A stretch of DNA of 17,980 nt from ZC4RG35 sp964388105. GTDB lineage: Bacteria; Actinomycetota; Acidimicrobiia; Spongiisociales; ZC4RG35. The stretch lies in contig CAYLYQ010000041.1 in assembly GCA_964388105.1 (NCBI GenBank), positions 1-17,980 of the forward strand. The letters run 5' to 3'. Within the stretch, counting starts at the first letter, position 1; every line of letters starts with the position of its first letter. Of this stretch, positions 1-6,724 are shown piece by piece. Both the position numbers and the translations under genes were made by a program. The notes under the pieces are model-generated. The model saw only the letters and a list, made by a program, of their open reading frames with translations. It made no database searches and was not told the origin of the DNA.

Positions 1-177
1 AGTGGGGATACCAGATCTACCACCACCCCAACCACGGACGAATCCGATTCCGACGACCCCCGTCCCGGGCGCCGTAGGACCGGGCGGCACTCCTACTTCC
101 TCTGCTCACTTCTGCCAGCCTGATCCGAATGGACACAACGCTGTATGACTCTGCGGCGTTCTATAGGTGATGAACGG
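1..177 (+). other. Left-edge region: possible 3' tail of an upstream Pro/Thr-rich protein, then the leader of the sigma factor gene
   Basis: The frame beginning at base 2 stays open to a TGA at 146-148. It would encode about 48 residues rich in Pro, Thr and Gly (for example DLPPPQPRTNPIPTTPVPG), which resembles the low-complexity tail of a secreted or wall-associated protein. The frame from base 1 is also open, to a TGA at 121-123, so the assignment is weak. No start codon or domain is visible because the window cuts in. The remaining bases carry no clear hairpin terminator. A Shine-Dalgarno-like AGGTGA lies at 165-170. Confidence 0.25.
165..170 (+). promoter_or_regulatory. Ribosome binding site choosing the sigma factor start
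   Basis: AGGTGA ends seven bases before the ATG at 178. This favours 178 over the in-frame ATG at 145, which has no purine-rich element at the right distance. The resulting protein of 150 residues begins directly in the sigma region-2 helix. Confidence 0.6.
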
Positions 178-630
178 ATGACGGACCGAGAGATCTACGA
201 GAAGCTTCGTGAGCCTCTGATGCGGTTCGCATCCTCGCTCGTCGGGTGGCAGAACGCCGCCGACCTGGTTTCAGAGGTGATGGTGTCGACCCTGCAGAAG
301 CGAACGCTTACGTCGTTGGGCGATCCGAAGGCGTACCTGATGCGCTCGGTGCTGAACCGTGCCCGTTCGCAGGCTCGCCGACAGGGCAGAGAGGCGGCGG
401 CGCTCTCCCGAATCGATCCCAACCCGAATGTCGTGGACACCTACTCGTCGCCCGACCTGGTGCGCGCGGTAGCCACGCTGCCTATGCAACAGCGCGCCGC
501 GGTGTACCTCGTGTACTGGGAGGACCTCGCTCCATCGGAGGCGGCCAAGGTGATGGGGGTGCTCCCCGGCACGCTCCGCCGCTACATCCACGACGCGCGT
601 TCGCGGCTCGAAGGGGTGCTCGATGACTGA
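178..630 (+). CDS. ECF-type RNA polymerase sigma factor (sigma-70 family)
   Basis: A predicted 150-residue alternative sigma factor that would direct RNA polymerase to a small regulon. Residues about 10-70 look like region 2: the ADLVSEVMVSTL helix, then DPKAYLMRSVLNRARSQAR, matching the usual 'AxDLVQEtFl...pxaWLxxvarNxa' pattern. Residues about 95-145 look like region 4: LPMQQRAAVYLVYWEDLAPS, then a helix-turn-helix with GTLRRYIHDARSRL in place of the common GTVKSRLxRAR. There is no sigma region 1 or 3, as expected for ECF factors. The ATG at 178 is chosen for its AGGTGA site; the ATG at 145 would add 11 residues. It overlaps the next gene by eight bases (623-630), which suggests coupled translation with a membrane partner that could act as its anti-sigma factor. 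Family assignment is firm; the ECF subgroup and the signal are not known. Confidence 0.85.
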   Translation: MTDREIYEKLREPLMRFASSLVGWQNAADLVSEVMVSTLQKRTLTSLGDPKAYLMRSVLNRARSQARRQGREAAALSRIDPNPNVVDTYSSPDLVRAVATLPMQQRAAVYLVYWEDLAPSEAAKVMGVLPGTLRRYIHDARSRLEGVLDD

Positions 631-2446
631 CGACCGTGTTCGGTCCGCATTCCGCACCGGGCTGCGGCCTTTCGTGGAAGGCGCTCCCGCCGGGCCAGCA
701 TTCGACGAACTGACCACTCTGGCCCTGGGTCCGGAGCGACCCGGACCTAAATCGGGCATTGGGATCTTCCTCGCCGGGATCGTTGGAGTAGTTCTCGTAG
801 GTGTGGCCGCCTTTGCGTTCCTGTCGGAGCGCGACACCGCCACATTCGATGCCGTTTCAGCTGCCCAGGTGGGGGAGGAGTTCTGGGACGCCGTGGCGTC
901 GGGTGATTTCGTGCGCGCCTCGGAAGTGAGCCATCCGAAGGCCTCATTGAACTACCAAAGCCTCGCAGAGATCTCGGCATCCCGTGGAGCCCCGTTGGAG
1001 ATCAGGGTCGGCCGGGAGGTGTTCGGTCAGGTCGAGTCACCACAGCTCTGCTACCTCCTGGATGGGCCGAACGGTGAAGCGAGAGGCTCGTTGGTGTTCC
1101 GCCAGAACAGATCCGTCTGGGCGGTCTACGAAATCCGGATCGGCACCGCGACGTGCGCGATTGCCTCTCCTACTACGACTCAGCCGAGTCCGTTCGAATT
1201 CGAGTCATTCATGCCGCAGGTTCGCCGCCGCTTTCCCGTCGCAGACGAGGTCGCCATCGTTGTGCTCACACCGTCAGATCAGGCCGACGATGTCGCGAGG
1301 CGCATTGATGGTCTGATCGAGGTGCATTCATCAGAGAGGCTCGCGAAAGGAAGCCTGGCGGGAGCGGCGAGCGAGTGGGCTCGAATTCGGCAAACGGGGC
1401 CAATACCAGGAGATTGGGTGGCATTCGGATTGGTACCGCTATACGACGACAGCCCCATCGATGAATGGATGACAAAACTGAGTGCCGTCCCTCGAGTCCA
1501 CGTCGCCAAGTTCGCACTCGAGCTGTCCCGGACCCGGATCCCGCCTGGGTGGGTCGAGATGGCTGAAATACCTTTCCCCTACGGCAATCTCGACATGAGC
1601 AATGTCCCCACAGAGAACGGGATGGTGATCATCACAAGGGACAGCGAGTCGGTGTTCATCGGTTACGACGGGAGTTGGCGGTTGGGCGAGCGGGTGCCGG
1701 AACCGCACAGGCGCTGGATGTCCGAGGCGTATGAGGCTGCCGTTGGTGACTTGGTGGTCTACCTGACCTCCGTCACCCTGATTCTTGACGTCGAGACTCT
1801 GGCCTGGAGTGAGATCCCACGCCCGGCGGTGGGAGGAGTGCTGGGTTCGGCCGTCATCGATGGCGAGCTGTACCTGGTGGAAAGAGGCCCGGAGCCTACG
1901 GTCGTGGTGTTCAACCCTGAGGAGATGTCCTGGCGTTCATTGGACCCGGTACCAGCGTTCATCAACGTGGGAGACGTGACCACCGACGGCACCAACCTCT
2001 ACGTGGCGGGAGTCCGTCAGGGATCGCGAAACGAGGTGATTGGCGATCGCAACCCCGTGGTAATCCGCTACGAACCCGGAGTCGGTTGGACGGAACTGCC
2101 CGGTATCCCGATCGACGGCCAGGCGCCCGGCATCGGGTGGGCGGACGGCTTGGGGCTCATCGGTTGGAACTACGACCGCGAGGCGGCGCTGTTCAGGGAG
2201 GGCTCCTGGGAACTCCTGCCCGACCATCCGGCCGCCTGCGAGAGCTACCCCAGGGCCCAGACCATCCCGGGCGGCATGTATGGGTTCCTTTGCGATCCGC
2301 TGATCTTCGACTCATCAACAATGCAGTGGACCTTGATCGGGGCTCCCGGTTGGCCAACCTTGCTGGCACCCGATGGCAGTGCTCTGTACGGGCTGGCTCG
2401 GAATCGCCATACGACCCTCCTGCTTCAGTACCCCCTCGACCGTTGA
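623..2446 (+). CDS. Single-pass membrane protein with NTF2-like segment and six-repeat Kelch-like propeller; candidate sigma-factor regulator
   Basis: I do not recognise this 607-residue protein as a named family. Residues 1-45 are cytoplasmic by topology, and 46-67 form one hydrophobic membrane segment (GIGIFLAGIVGVVLVGVAAF). Residues about 79-180 (GEEFWDAVASGDFVRASEVS onward) resemble an NTF2/SnoaL-like fold with Cys143 and Cys178. Residues about 205-300 have alternating strands and helices faintly like an FtsX extracellular domain; this is uncertain. From about 340 to the end, six repeats each carry hydrophobic strands, then a Trp (352, 395, 437, 489, 529, 569), then a Pro-rich turn, spaced 40-52 residues apart as in Kelch propellers. 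A second Cys pair is at 539 and 557. GAAGGGG at 610-616 precedes the start, which overlaps the sigma gene. The position suggests an anti-sigma or sensor role, but the 45-residue cytoplasmic part is short and lacks a zinc HxxxCxxC motif. Confidence 0.65.
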   Translation: MTDDRVRSAFRTGLRPFVEGAPAGPAFDELTTLALGPERPGPKSGIGIFLAGIVGVVLVGVAAFAFLSERDTATFDAVSAAQVGEEFWDAVASGDFVRASEVSHPKASLNYQSLAEISASRGAPLEIRVGREVFGQVESPQLCYLLDGPNGEARGSLVFRQNRSVWAVYEIRIGTATCAIASPTTTQPSPFEFESFMPQVRRRFPVADEVAIVVLTPSDQADDVARRIDGLIEVHSSERLAKGSLAGAASEWARIRQTGPIPGDWVAFGLVPLYDDSPIDEWMTKLSAVPRVHVAKFALELSRTRIPPGWVEMAEIPFPYGNLDMSNVPTENGMVIITRDSESVFIGYDGSWRLGERVPEPHRRWMSEAYEAAVGDLVVYLTSVTLILDVETLAWSEIPRPAVGGVLGSAVIDGELYLVERGPEPTVVVFNPEEMSWRSLDPVPAFINVGDVTTDGTNLYVAGVRQGSRNEVIGDRNPVVIRYEPGVGWTELPGIPIDGQAPGIGWADGLGLIGWNYDREAALFREGSWELLPDHPAACESYPRAQTIPGGMYGFLCDPLIFDSSTMQWTLIGAPGWPTLLAPDGSALYGLARNRHTTLLLQYPLDR

Positions 2447-2474
2447 AAGGCTGTTCCTCGTCGGGCGATGCGGC

Positions 2475-2480
2475 TACTGT
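2475..2480 (+). promoter_or_regulatory. Candidate -10 box for ruvCAB (TACTGT)
   Basis: TACTGT fits the actinobacterial TANNNT -10 pattern and ends eight bases before the ruvC ATG at 2489. Transcription would start at or next to the A of the start codon, giving a leaderless mRNA. There is no Shine-Dalgarno sequence before 2489, which agrees. No good -35 hexamer is visible. Confidence 0.5.
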
Positions 2481-2481
2481 C

Positions 2482-2495
2482 AGAACACATGTTCG
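2482..2495 (+). promoter_or_regulatory. LexA (SOS) box over the ruvC start codon
   Basis: AGAACACATGTTCG is an imperfect palindrome with GAAC and GTTC half-sites separated by four bases. It matches the Gram-positive/actinobacterial LexA consensus CGAACRNRYGTTYG at every position except the first. The ruvC ATG (2489-2491) lies inside it and the candidate -10 box ends two bases before it, so a bound repressor would block transcription initiation. ruvCAB genes are known SOS targets in many bacteria. I saw no other GAAC-N4-GTTC element in the window. Confidence 0.75.
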
Positions 2496-2971
2496 TACTT
2501 GGGATCGACCCCGGGTTGTCGGTGACCGGATACGGCCTGGTCGAGGGGACCCAGCCGCCCAGGGCCGCGAAGGCGGGCGTGATCCGCACGGATCCCGACC
2601 AGCCCATCTCGAAGCGGCTCGTCGAGCTCTACGACAGCCTGAACGACCTGCTCGAAGAGACACGTCCCGATGCCATCGCCTTGGAGACGCTCTTCACCAA
2701 TCGGAACCTGCAGACCGCAATGTCGGTCGGGCGCGCCTCAGGCGTGGTGCTCCTGGCCGCGGGCCGCGCCGGCGTCCCGGTCAGCGAGTACGTGCCGACC
2801 GCGGTCAAGTCGGCCGTCACCGGAGACGGATCGGCTGACAAGGCCCAGGTGCAGGCGATGGTCGCCCGCTTGCTGCGCCTCGCCACACCGCCGTCGCCCG
2901 CCGATGCCTCTGATGCCCTCGCCATCGCCCTCTGTCACCTCCGGGTGGCGCCGATCGGGGCCGCACGATGA
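2489..2971 (+). CDS. ruvC: Crossover junction endodeoxyribonuclease RuvC
   Basis: Holliday-junction resolvase of 160 residues. It cuts paired strands of four-way junctions while bound to the RuvAB motor. The RNase-H-like core shows Asp7 in FVLGIDPGLSVTGYG, Glu66 in DAIALETLF, and the C-terminal acidic pair Asp139/Asp142 in PADASDALAIALCH; these are the four catalytic carboxylates of the family. Starting at 2489 puts Asp7 and Glu66 at the same numbers as the E. coli enzyme. An in-frame ATG at 2468 would add seven unconserved residues and would start upstream of the proposed transcription start, so I reject it. The stop overlaps the ruvA start (ATGA, 2968-2971). An SOS box covers the start codon, implying DNA-damage induction of the operon. 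Confidence 0.96.
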   Translation: MFVLGIDPGLSVTGYGLVEGTQPPRAAKAGVIRTDPDQPISKRLVELYDSLNDLLEETRPDAIALETLFTNRNLQTAMSVGRASGVVLLAAGRAGVPVSEYVPTAVKSAVTGDGSADKAQVQAMVARLLRLATPPSPADASDALAIALCHLRVAPIGAAR

Positions 2972-3540
2972 TCGGTCGACTCCGCGGCATCGTGGTCTCG
3001 ACCCGTGACGGGAGCCTCTGTGTGGAGGTCGGGGGTGTCGGCTACGAAGTGCGGATGACCCCGAAGGACCTGGCGTCGTTGCCGGGGGTCGGCGAGGAGA
3101 TCGTCGTCCACACGCACATGCACGTCCGCGAGGAGGAGATGAGCCTCTACGGGTTCGCCTCGGAGCAGGACCGCGACCTCTTCCGCATCCTCAACACGGC
3201 CAGCGGCGTCGGGCCCAAGGTCGCCATGGCCATTCTCGGATCGATGAGCTCGGTCGATGTCATCAGGGCAATCGTCTCGGACGATCCAGACGCCCTCACC
3301 GTCGCCCCGGGAGTGGGTAAGAGGGGGGCGCAGAAGATGGTCCTCGAGCTCGCCCCGAAGTTGGCCGGAAGGTCTGTCGAGACGGTCTCGGGGAGTGACC
3401 TGTCTGCCGTCCGCTCTGCTCTCGAGGGCCTCGGGTACTCGACGCCAGAGATCAACGAGGTCATCGGCGACGTCGATCCCGACGAGCCGCTGTCCTCCCA
3501 GATTCGGTCTGCCCTGCAGAGCCTCGGCAAGATGAGGTAG
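2968..3540 (+). CDS. ruvA: Holliday junction DNA-binding protein RuvA
   Basis: A 190-residue protein that binds four-way DNA junctions as a tetramer and loads the RuvB motor. The N-terminal OB-fold begins MIGRLRGIVV. Two helix-hairpin-helix motifs are visible: TASGVGPKVAMAIL at about residues 77-90 and APGVGKRGAQKMVLEL at about 112-127. The C-terminal RuvB-contacting three-helix domain starts near residue 144 (LSAVRSALEGLGYSTPEINE). Length is normal for the family. Its ATG overlaps the ruvC stop by four bases, and ruvB begins two bases after its stop, so all three subunits are made from one transcript under the SOS-box promoter. Confidence 0.96.
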   Translation: MIGRLRGIVVSTRDGSLCVEVGGVGYEVRMTPKDLASLPGVGEEIVVHTHMHVREEEMSLYGFASEQDRDLFRILNTASGVGPKVAMAILGSMSSVDVIRAIVSDDPDALTVAPGVGKRGAQKMVLELAPKLAGRSVETVSGSDLSAVRSALEGLGYSTPEINEVIGDVDPDEPLSSQIRSALQSLGKMR

Positions 3541-3542
3541 CC

Positions 3543-4556
3543 GTGCGCGAGGACAGCCTGCTCAACCCCACCATCGAAGACGACACCGAGCTGTCGCTGC
3601 GGCCGAGGAACCTGGACGAGTTCATCGGGCAGGAGAAGGTCAAGAACCGCCTGCGGATCTCGCTGGAAGCGGCCGTGAAGGAGAACCGCCCCCTCGATCA
3701 CATCCTCCTCTCCGGCCCGCCGGGGCTGGGCAAGACCACCCTGGCGGCGATCGTGGCCGCGGAGAAGGGGGTGTCCCTTCGGGTCACGTCCGGCCCCGCC
3801 CTGGAGCGGCCGGGCGATCTCGCCGCGATCCTCTCCAATCTCAACCATCAGGACGTCTTCTTCATCGACGAGATCCATCGCCTGCCTCGCGCCGTCGAGG
3901 AGGTGCTGTATCCGGCGATGGAGGACTTCCAACTTGATGTCGTCCTCGGCAAGGGACCGACCGCCCAGTCGATCCGCATCGATCTGCCGCGTTTCACCCT
4001 GGTCGGCGCCACCACGCGGAAGGGCAAGGTCACCGCCCCTCTTCGCGATCGCTTCGGCATCGACGAGAAGCTCGACTACTACGAGCCGGAGGACCTGGCG
4101 AAGATCATCATCCGTGCCGCCGGCATCATCGAGATCGACATCACTCCCGGGGCGGCCGAGCTGATTTCGAAGCGGAGCCGCAGCACCCCGCGCATCGCCA
4201 ACCGCCTGCTGGCCCGCGTCCGCGACTACGCCGTGGCTCGGGCGTCGGGCGTGGTCGACGAGAAAGCCGCCGAGGAGGCCCTTCACGTCTACGAAGTGGA
4301 CGTCCTCGGATTGGACAAGGTCGACCGTGCGATCCTCGAAGCCGTTGTGGAACGCTTCGGCGGCGGCCCGGTGGGCCTCTCCACGCTGGCCATCGCCGTC
4401 GGGGAGGAGCCGGAGACCGTGGAGGACGCCTACGAGCCTTTCCTGCTCCAGTCCGGCCTCCTCAAGAGGACCCCGCGTGGCCGAGTGGCCACCGAACGCG
4501 CATACGCCCATCTGGGCATCTCGCAGCCGGAGCCCCCGCAGGGCTCGCTCCTCTGA
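3543..4556 (+). CDS. ruvB: Holliday junction branch-migration ATPase RuvB
   Basis: AAA+ hexameric motor of 337 residues that drives branch migration with RuvA. The Walker A motif GPPGLGKTT is at residues 58-66 and the Walker B/DEIH box FFIDEIHR at 106-113. The sensor-1 segment GATTR is at 155-159, followed by PLRDRFG; the sensor-2 segment is STPRIANRL. The C-terminal winged helix ends in RTPRGRVATERAYAHLG. The start is GTG at 3543, two bases after the ruvA stop, with GATGAGG at 3531-3537 as a plausible ribosome binding site. Two small oddities stand out: the loop after sensor 1 is KGKV where most homologues have xGxL with no lysines, and the sensor-2 Gly of RGTPR is Ser. Neither should abolish activity. 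Confidence 0.97.
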   Translation: MREDSLLNPTIEDDTELSLRPRNLDEFIGQEKVKNRLRISLEAAVKENRPLDHILLSGPPGLGKTTLAAIVAAEKGVSLRVTSGPALERPGDLAAILSNLNHQDVFFIDEIHRLPRAVEEVLYPAMEDFQLDVVLGKGPTAQSIRIDLPRFTLVGATTRKGKVTAPLRDRFGIDEKLDYYEPEDLAKIIIRAAGIIEIDITPGAAELISKRSRSTPRIANRLLARVRDYAVARASGVVDEKAAEEALHVYEVDVLGLDKVDRAILEAVVERFGGGPVGLSTLAIAVGEEPETVEDAYEPFLLQSGLLKRTPRGRVATERAYAHLGISQPEPPQGSLL

Positions 4557-4562
4557 TCGACC

Positions 4563-4568
4563 TACTCT
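4563..4568 (+). promoter_or_regulatory. Candidate leaderless -10 box for queA (TACTCT)
   Basis: TACTCT sits in the 18-base space after the ruvB stop and ends six bases before the queA GTG at 4575. No Shine-Dalgarno sequence intervenes, consistent with a leaderless transcript. The -35 region is not recognisable. Confidence 0.4.
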
Positions 4569-4574
4569 CGCCTC

Positions 4575-5588
4575 GTGCGGGTCGCCGACTTCGAATACAC
4601 GCTCCCCGAGGGGGCGATCGCCCAGGAGCCCGCTGAGCCCCGGGACTCGTCACGTCTCCTCGACACGCGGGACATGACCGACCACCGCTTTCGCGACCTG
4701 GCCCAACTCCTCGAACCGGGAGACCTGGTGATCGTCAACGAGACCAGAGTCCGCCATGCCCGCATCGAAGGCACCCGTGAGGGCTCCGGGGGGAGGGTCG
4801 AGCTCCTGTTTCTCGAGCGGCTCCCGGACGGGTCGTGGGAGGCGCTGGCGCGGCCGGCTCGTCGTCTCCGGTCCGGTGTGGTCATCGAACTGGCCGAGGG
4901 CTCGGCAGTGATCGAAGACAACCTCGGTGAAGGCCTGGTGCGGGTGCGCCTGGAACACGATGACGGCGAAGCCCTGCTGGAGCGGATCGGGACCATGCCG
5001 CTGCCGCCCTACTTCATCGGCCATCTCGACGACCCGGAGCGGTATCAGACGGTGTTCGCGACCGCAACCGGGTCGGCCGCTGCCCCCACGGCCGGCCTCC
5101 ACTTCACCCCGGAGGTGGTGGACAGCCTGGCCCGTCGCGGGGTGGGCATCGCGACCGTCGACCTCCATGTCTCGCTGGACACCTTCCGCCCGATGGCAAC
5201 GGAGGAGGTCTCCGAGCACCGGATGCACTCGGAGTGGTGCTCGGTCCCGCAGGTGACCGCGGACGCCATCGCCTCGACGAGGGAGGTCGGAGGCCGGGTG
5301 GTCGCCGTGGGGACCACCGTGGTGCGGACGCTGGAGAGCAGGGCGGCGGGGGACGGGCTCGTGCGATCCGGGTCCGGCTCCACCGACCTGTTCCTCACTC
5401 CCGGATCGAGGTTCTCCGTGGTCGACCTGCTCGTCACCAACTTCCACTTGCCGGCGTCGACCCTGATCGTCCTCGTCGCCGCATTCATGGGCCCGGAGTG
5501 GCGGACGGCATACGAGACCGCTCTCCGGCGGGGTTATCGCTTCCTGTCGTTCGGCGACGCCATGCTGGCAGCGAGACGAGATCCGTAG
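4575..5588 (+). CDS. queA: S-adenosylmethionine:tRNA ribosyltransferase-isomerase QueA
   Basis: A 337-residue cytoplasmic enzyme that transfers and isomerises the ribose of S-adenosylmethionine onto preQ1-modified tRNA, giving epoxyqueuosine in GUN-anticodon tRNAs. Family motifs visible in order are DLVIVNETRV, PLPPY, GSAAAPTAGLHFTPEV, DLHVSLDTFRP, HRMHSEWC, VGTTVVRTLES, VDLLVTNFHLPASTL and YRFLSFGDAML. Length is typical. The GTG start at 4575 places the conserved N-terminal 'DFEYTLPEGAIAQEPAEPRD' segment at residue 5. tgt, the preceding enzyme of the pathway, follows after 11 bases. A homologous queA-tgt-yajC order occurs widely in bacteria, while several well-studied actinobacteria such as mycobacteria are reported to lack this pathway. 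Confidence 0.96.
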   Translation: MRVADFEYTLPEGAIAQEPAEPRDSSRLLDTRDMTDHRFRDLAQLLEPGDLVIVNETRVRHARIEGTREGSGGRVELLFLERLPDGSWEALARPARRLRSGVVIELAEGSAVIEDNLGEGLVRVRLEHDDGEALLERIGTMPLPPYFIGHLDDPERYQTVFATATGSAAAPTAGLHFTPEVVDSLARRGVGIATVDLHVSLDTFRPMATEEVSEHRMHSEWCSVPQVTADAIASTREVGGRVVAVGTTVVRTLESRAAGDGLVRSGSGSTDLFLTPGSRFSVVDLLVTNFHLPASTLIVLVAAFMGPEWRTAYETALRRGYRFLSFGDAMLAARRDP

Positions 5589-5591
5589 CCT
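5586..5591 (+). promoter_or_regulatory. Candidate leaderless -10 box for tgt (TAGCCT), overlapping the queA stop
   Basis: The queA stop codon TAG (5586-5588) forms the first half of TAGCCT. The box ends eight bases before the tgt ATG at 5600. No Shine-Dalgarno site is present between them. Confidence 0.35.
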
Positions 5592-5599
5592 TGGCAGCC

Positions 5600-6724
5600 A
5601 TGACCCCCGTCACCTGGAGCGAAGTCGCCTCCGACGGGTCGGCCCGGTCGGGCTGGCTCGACACTCCACATGGGCGCTTCCGTACGCCGATGTTCATGCC
5701 TGTGGGGACCCGGGCAACGGTGAAGGCCGTCGATCCGACCGACCTCGAGGCGATCGGAGTCGGCGTCATCCTCGCCAACACCTATCACCTCATGCTCCGT
5801 CCCGGCGCGGACCTGGTCGCGGAGATGGGAGGGCTGCACGACTTCATGGGGTGGGATCGCGGGATCCTCACCGACTCGGGCGGGTTCCAGGTCTTCTCGC
5901 TCGACCCTCGCATCTCCGAGGAGGGCGCCGAATTCCGCTCCGTCTACGACGGGAGCAGGGTGCACCTCACTCCCGAAGACTCCATGCGCTTCCAGGAGCA
6001 ACTCGGCGCCGACATCGCAATGGCCCTCGATGTGTGTGTCGGGCTGCCGGCACCGAGAGAAGTGGTGGAGGCGGAGATGCACAGGACGCTTCGCTGGGCC
6101 GAGCGCAGCCTCGAGGCACACCAGAGGGAGGATCAAGCACTCTTTGGGATCGTCCAGGGTGGCACCGAGCCCGATTTGCGGGCCGAGAGTGCGATCGCGA
6201 CGGCGCAGCTCGACTTTCCCGGCTTCGGAATCGGAGGGCTAGCGGTGGGGGAGACCCTGGATGAGCGCAACCGCGCTCTCGAGATCGTTGCGGCCAATCT
6301 GCCGCCAGCCAAGCCCCGGTACGTGATGGGCCTCGGAGATCCCGAAGGCCTGCTCGATGCGGTGGCCCGCGGCGCGGACATGTTCGACTGCGTGATTCCG
6401 ACGCGGCTGGCGCGACACGGGCGGGTCATGACCTCGCATGGCGACTTCAACCTGAAGCGGGCCGAGTTCGAGAGAGATTCGGGCCCGATCGAGGAGGGGT
6501 GCGGATGCCCGACCTGTGCCCGGCATCCGCGGGCGTACCTGCGCCATCTCGTCCGGACCAAGGAGCTGACCGGCCACCGTCTGCTCACCATCCACAACCT
6601 CTGGTATCTCGCTCGGCTCATGGAATCCGCGGCCGACGCCGTGGCCGCCGGGCGGTTCGACGCATTCGCCGACGAAGTGAAAGCCCGCCGCGCCGGGTCG
6701 CCGTTGCAGTCAGGCTCCGCCTAA
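5600..6724 (+). CDS. tgt: tRNA-guanine transglycosylase Tgt
   Basis: A 374-residue TIM-barrel enzyme that swaps guanine-34 for preQ1 in tRNA-Asp, -Asn, -His and -Tyr. Catalytic Asp92 lies in LTDSGGFQVFSL and the nucleophile Asp263 in MFDCVIPTR. The structural zinc site is Cys301, Cys303, Cys306 (CGCPTC) with His332 in IHNLWY. Substrate-pocket motifs VQGG and GGLAVGE are present. The segment usually written MAFDECxxYP is MALDVCVGLP here, with Val replacing Glu; this may mark a lineage variant. ATG at 5600 is preferred; an in-frame TTG at 5591 would add three residues. It is followed by yajC after 28 bases. With queA it supplies two consecutive steps of queuosine synthesis; the preQ1-making genes are not in this window. 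Confidence 0.97.
   Translation: MTPVTWSEVASDGSARSGWLDTPHGRFRTPMFMPVGTRATVKAVDPTDLEAIGVGVILANTYHLMLRPGADLVAEMGGLHDFMGWDRGILTDSGGFQVFSLDPRISEEGAEFRSVYDGSRVHLTPEDSMRFQEQLGADIAMALDVCVGLPAPREVVEAEMHRTLRWAERSLEAHQREDQALFGIVQGGTEPDLRAESAIATAQLDFPGFGIGGLAVGETLDERNRALEIVAANLPPAKPRYVMGLGDPEGLLDAVARGADMFDCVIPTRLARHGRVMTSHGDFNLKRAEFERDSGPIEEGCGCPTCARHPRAYLRHLVRTKELTGHRLLTIHNLWYLARLMESAADAVAAGRFDAFADEVKARRAGSPLQSGSA

Noticed and set aside
60..90. CCCGGG/GGGC-rich stretch as a terminator of the upstream gene
   Set aside because: The two G+C runs are direct, not inverted, repeats and no T-run follows.
131..160. GGACAC with a downstream GCGTT as a self-recognised ECF promoter before the sigma gene
   Set aside because: The match to known ECF -35/-10 motifs is loose and the spacing is too long; nothing else supports it.
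2443..2448. TTGAAA as the -35 box for the ruvC promoter
   Set aside because: It lies 26 bases before TACTGT, far from the usual 16-18.
3147..4511. Long open frame on the minus strand opposite ruvA/ruvB, encoding 454 codons
   Set aside because: It is the mirror of two unmistakable genes in GC-rich DNA, its translation is Gly/Arg/Asp-rich with no recognisable motif, and it has no promoter or ribosome binding site.
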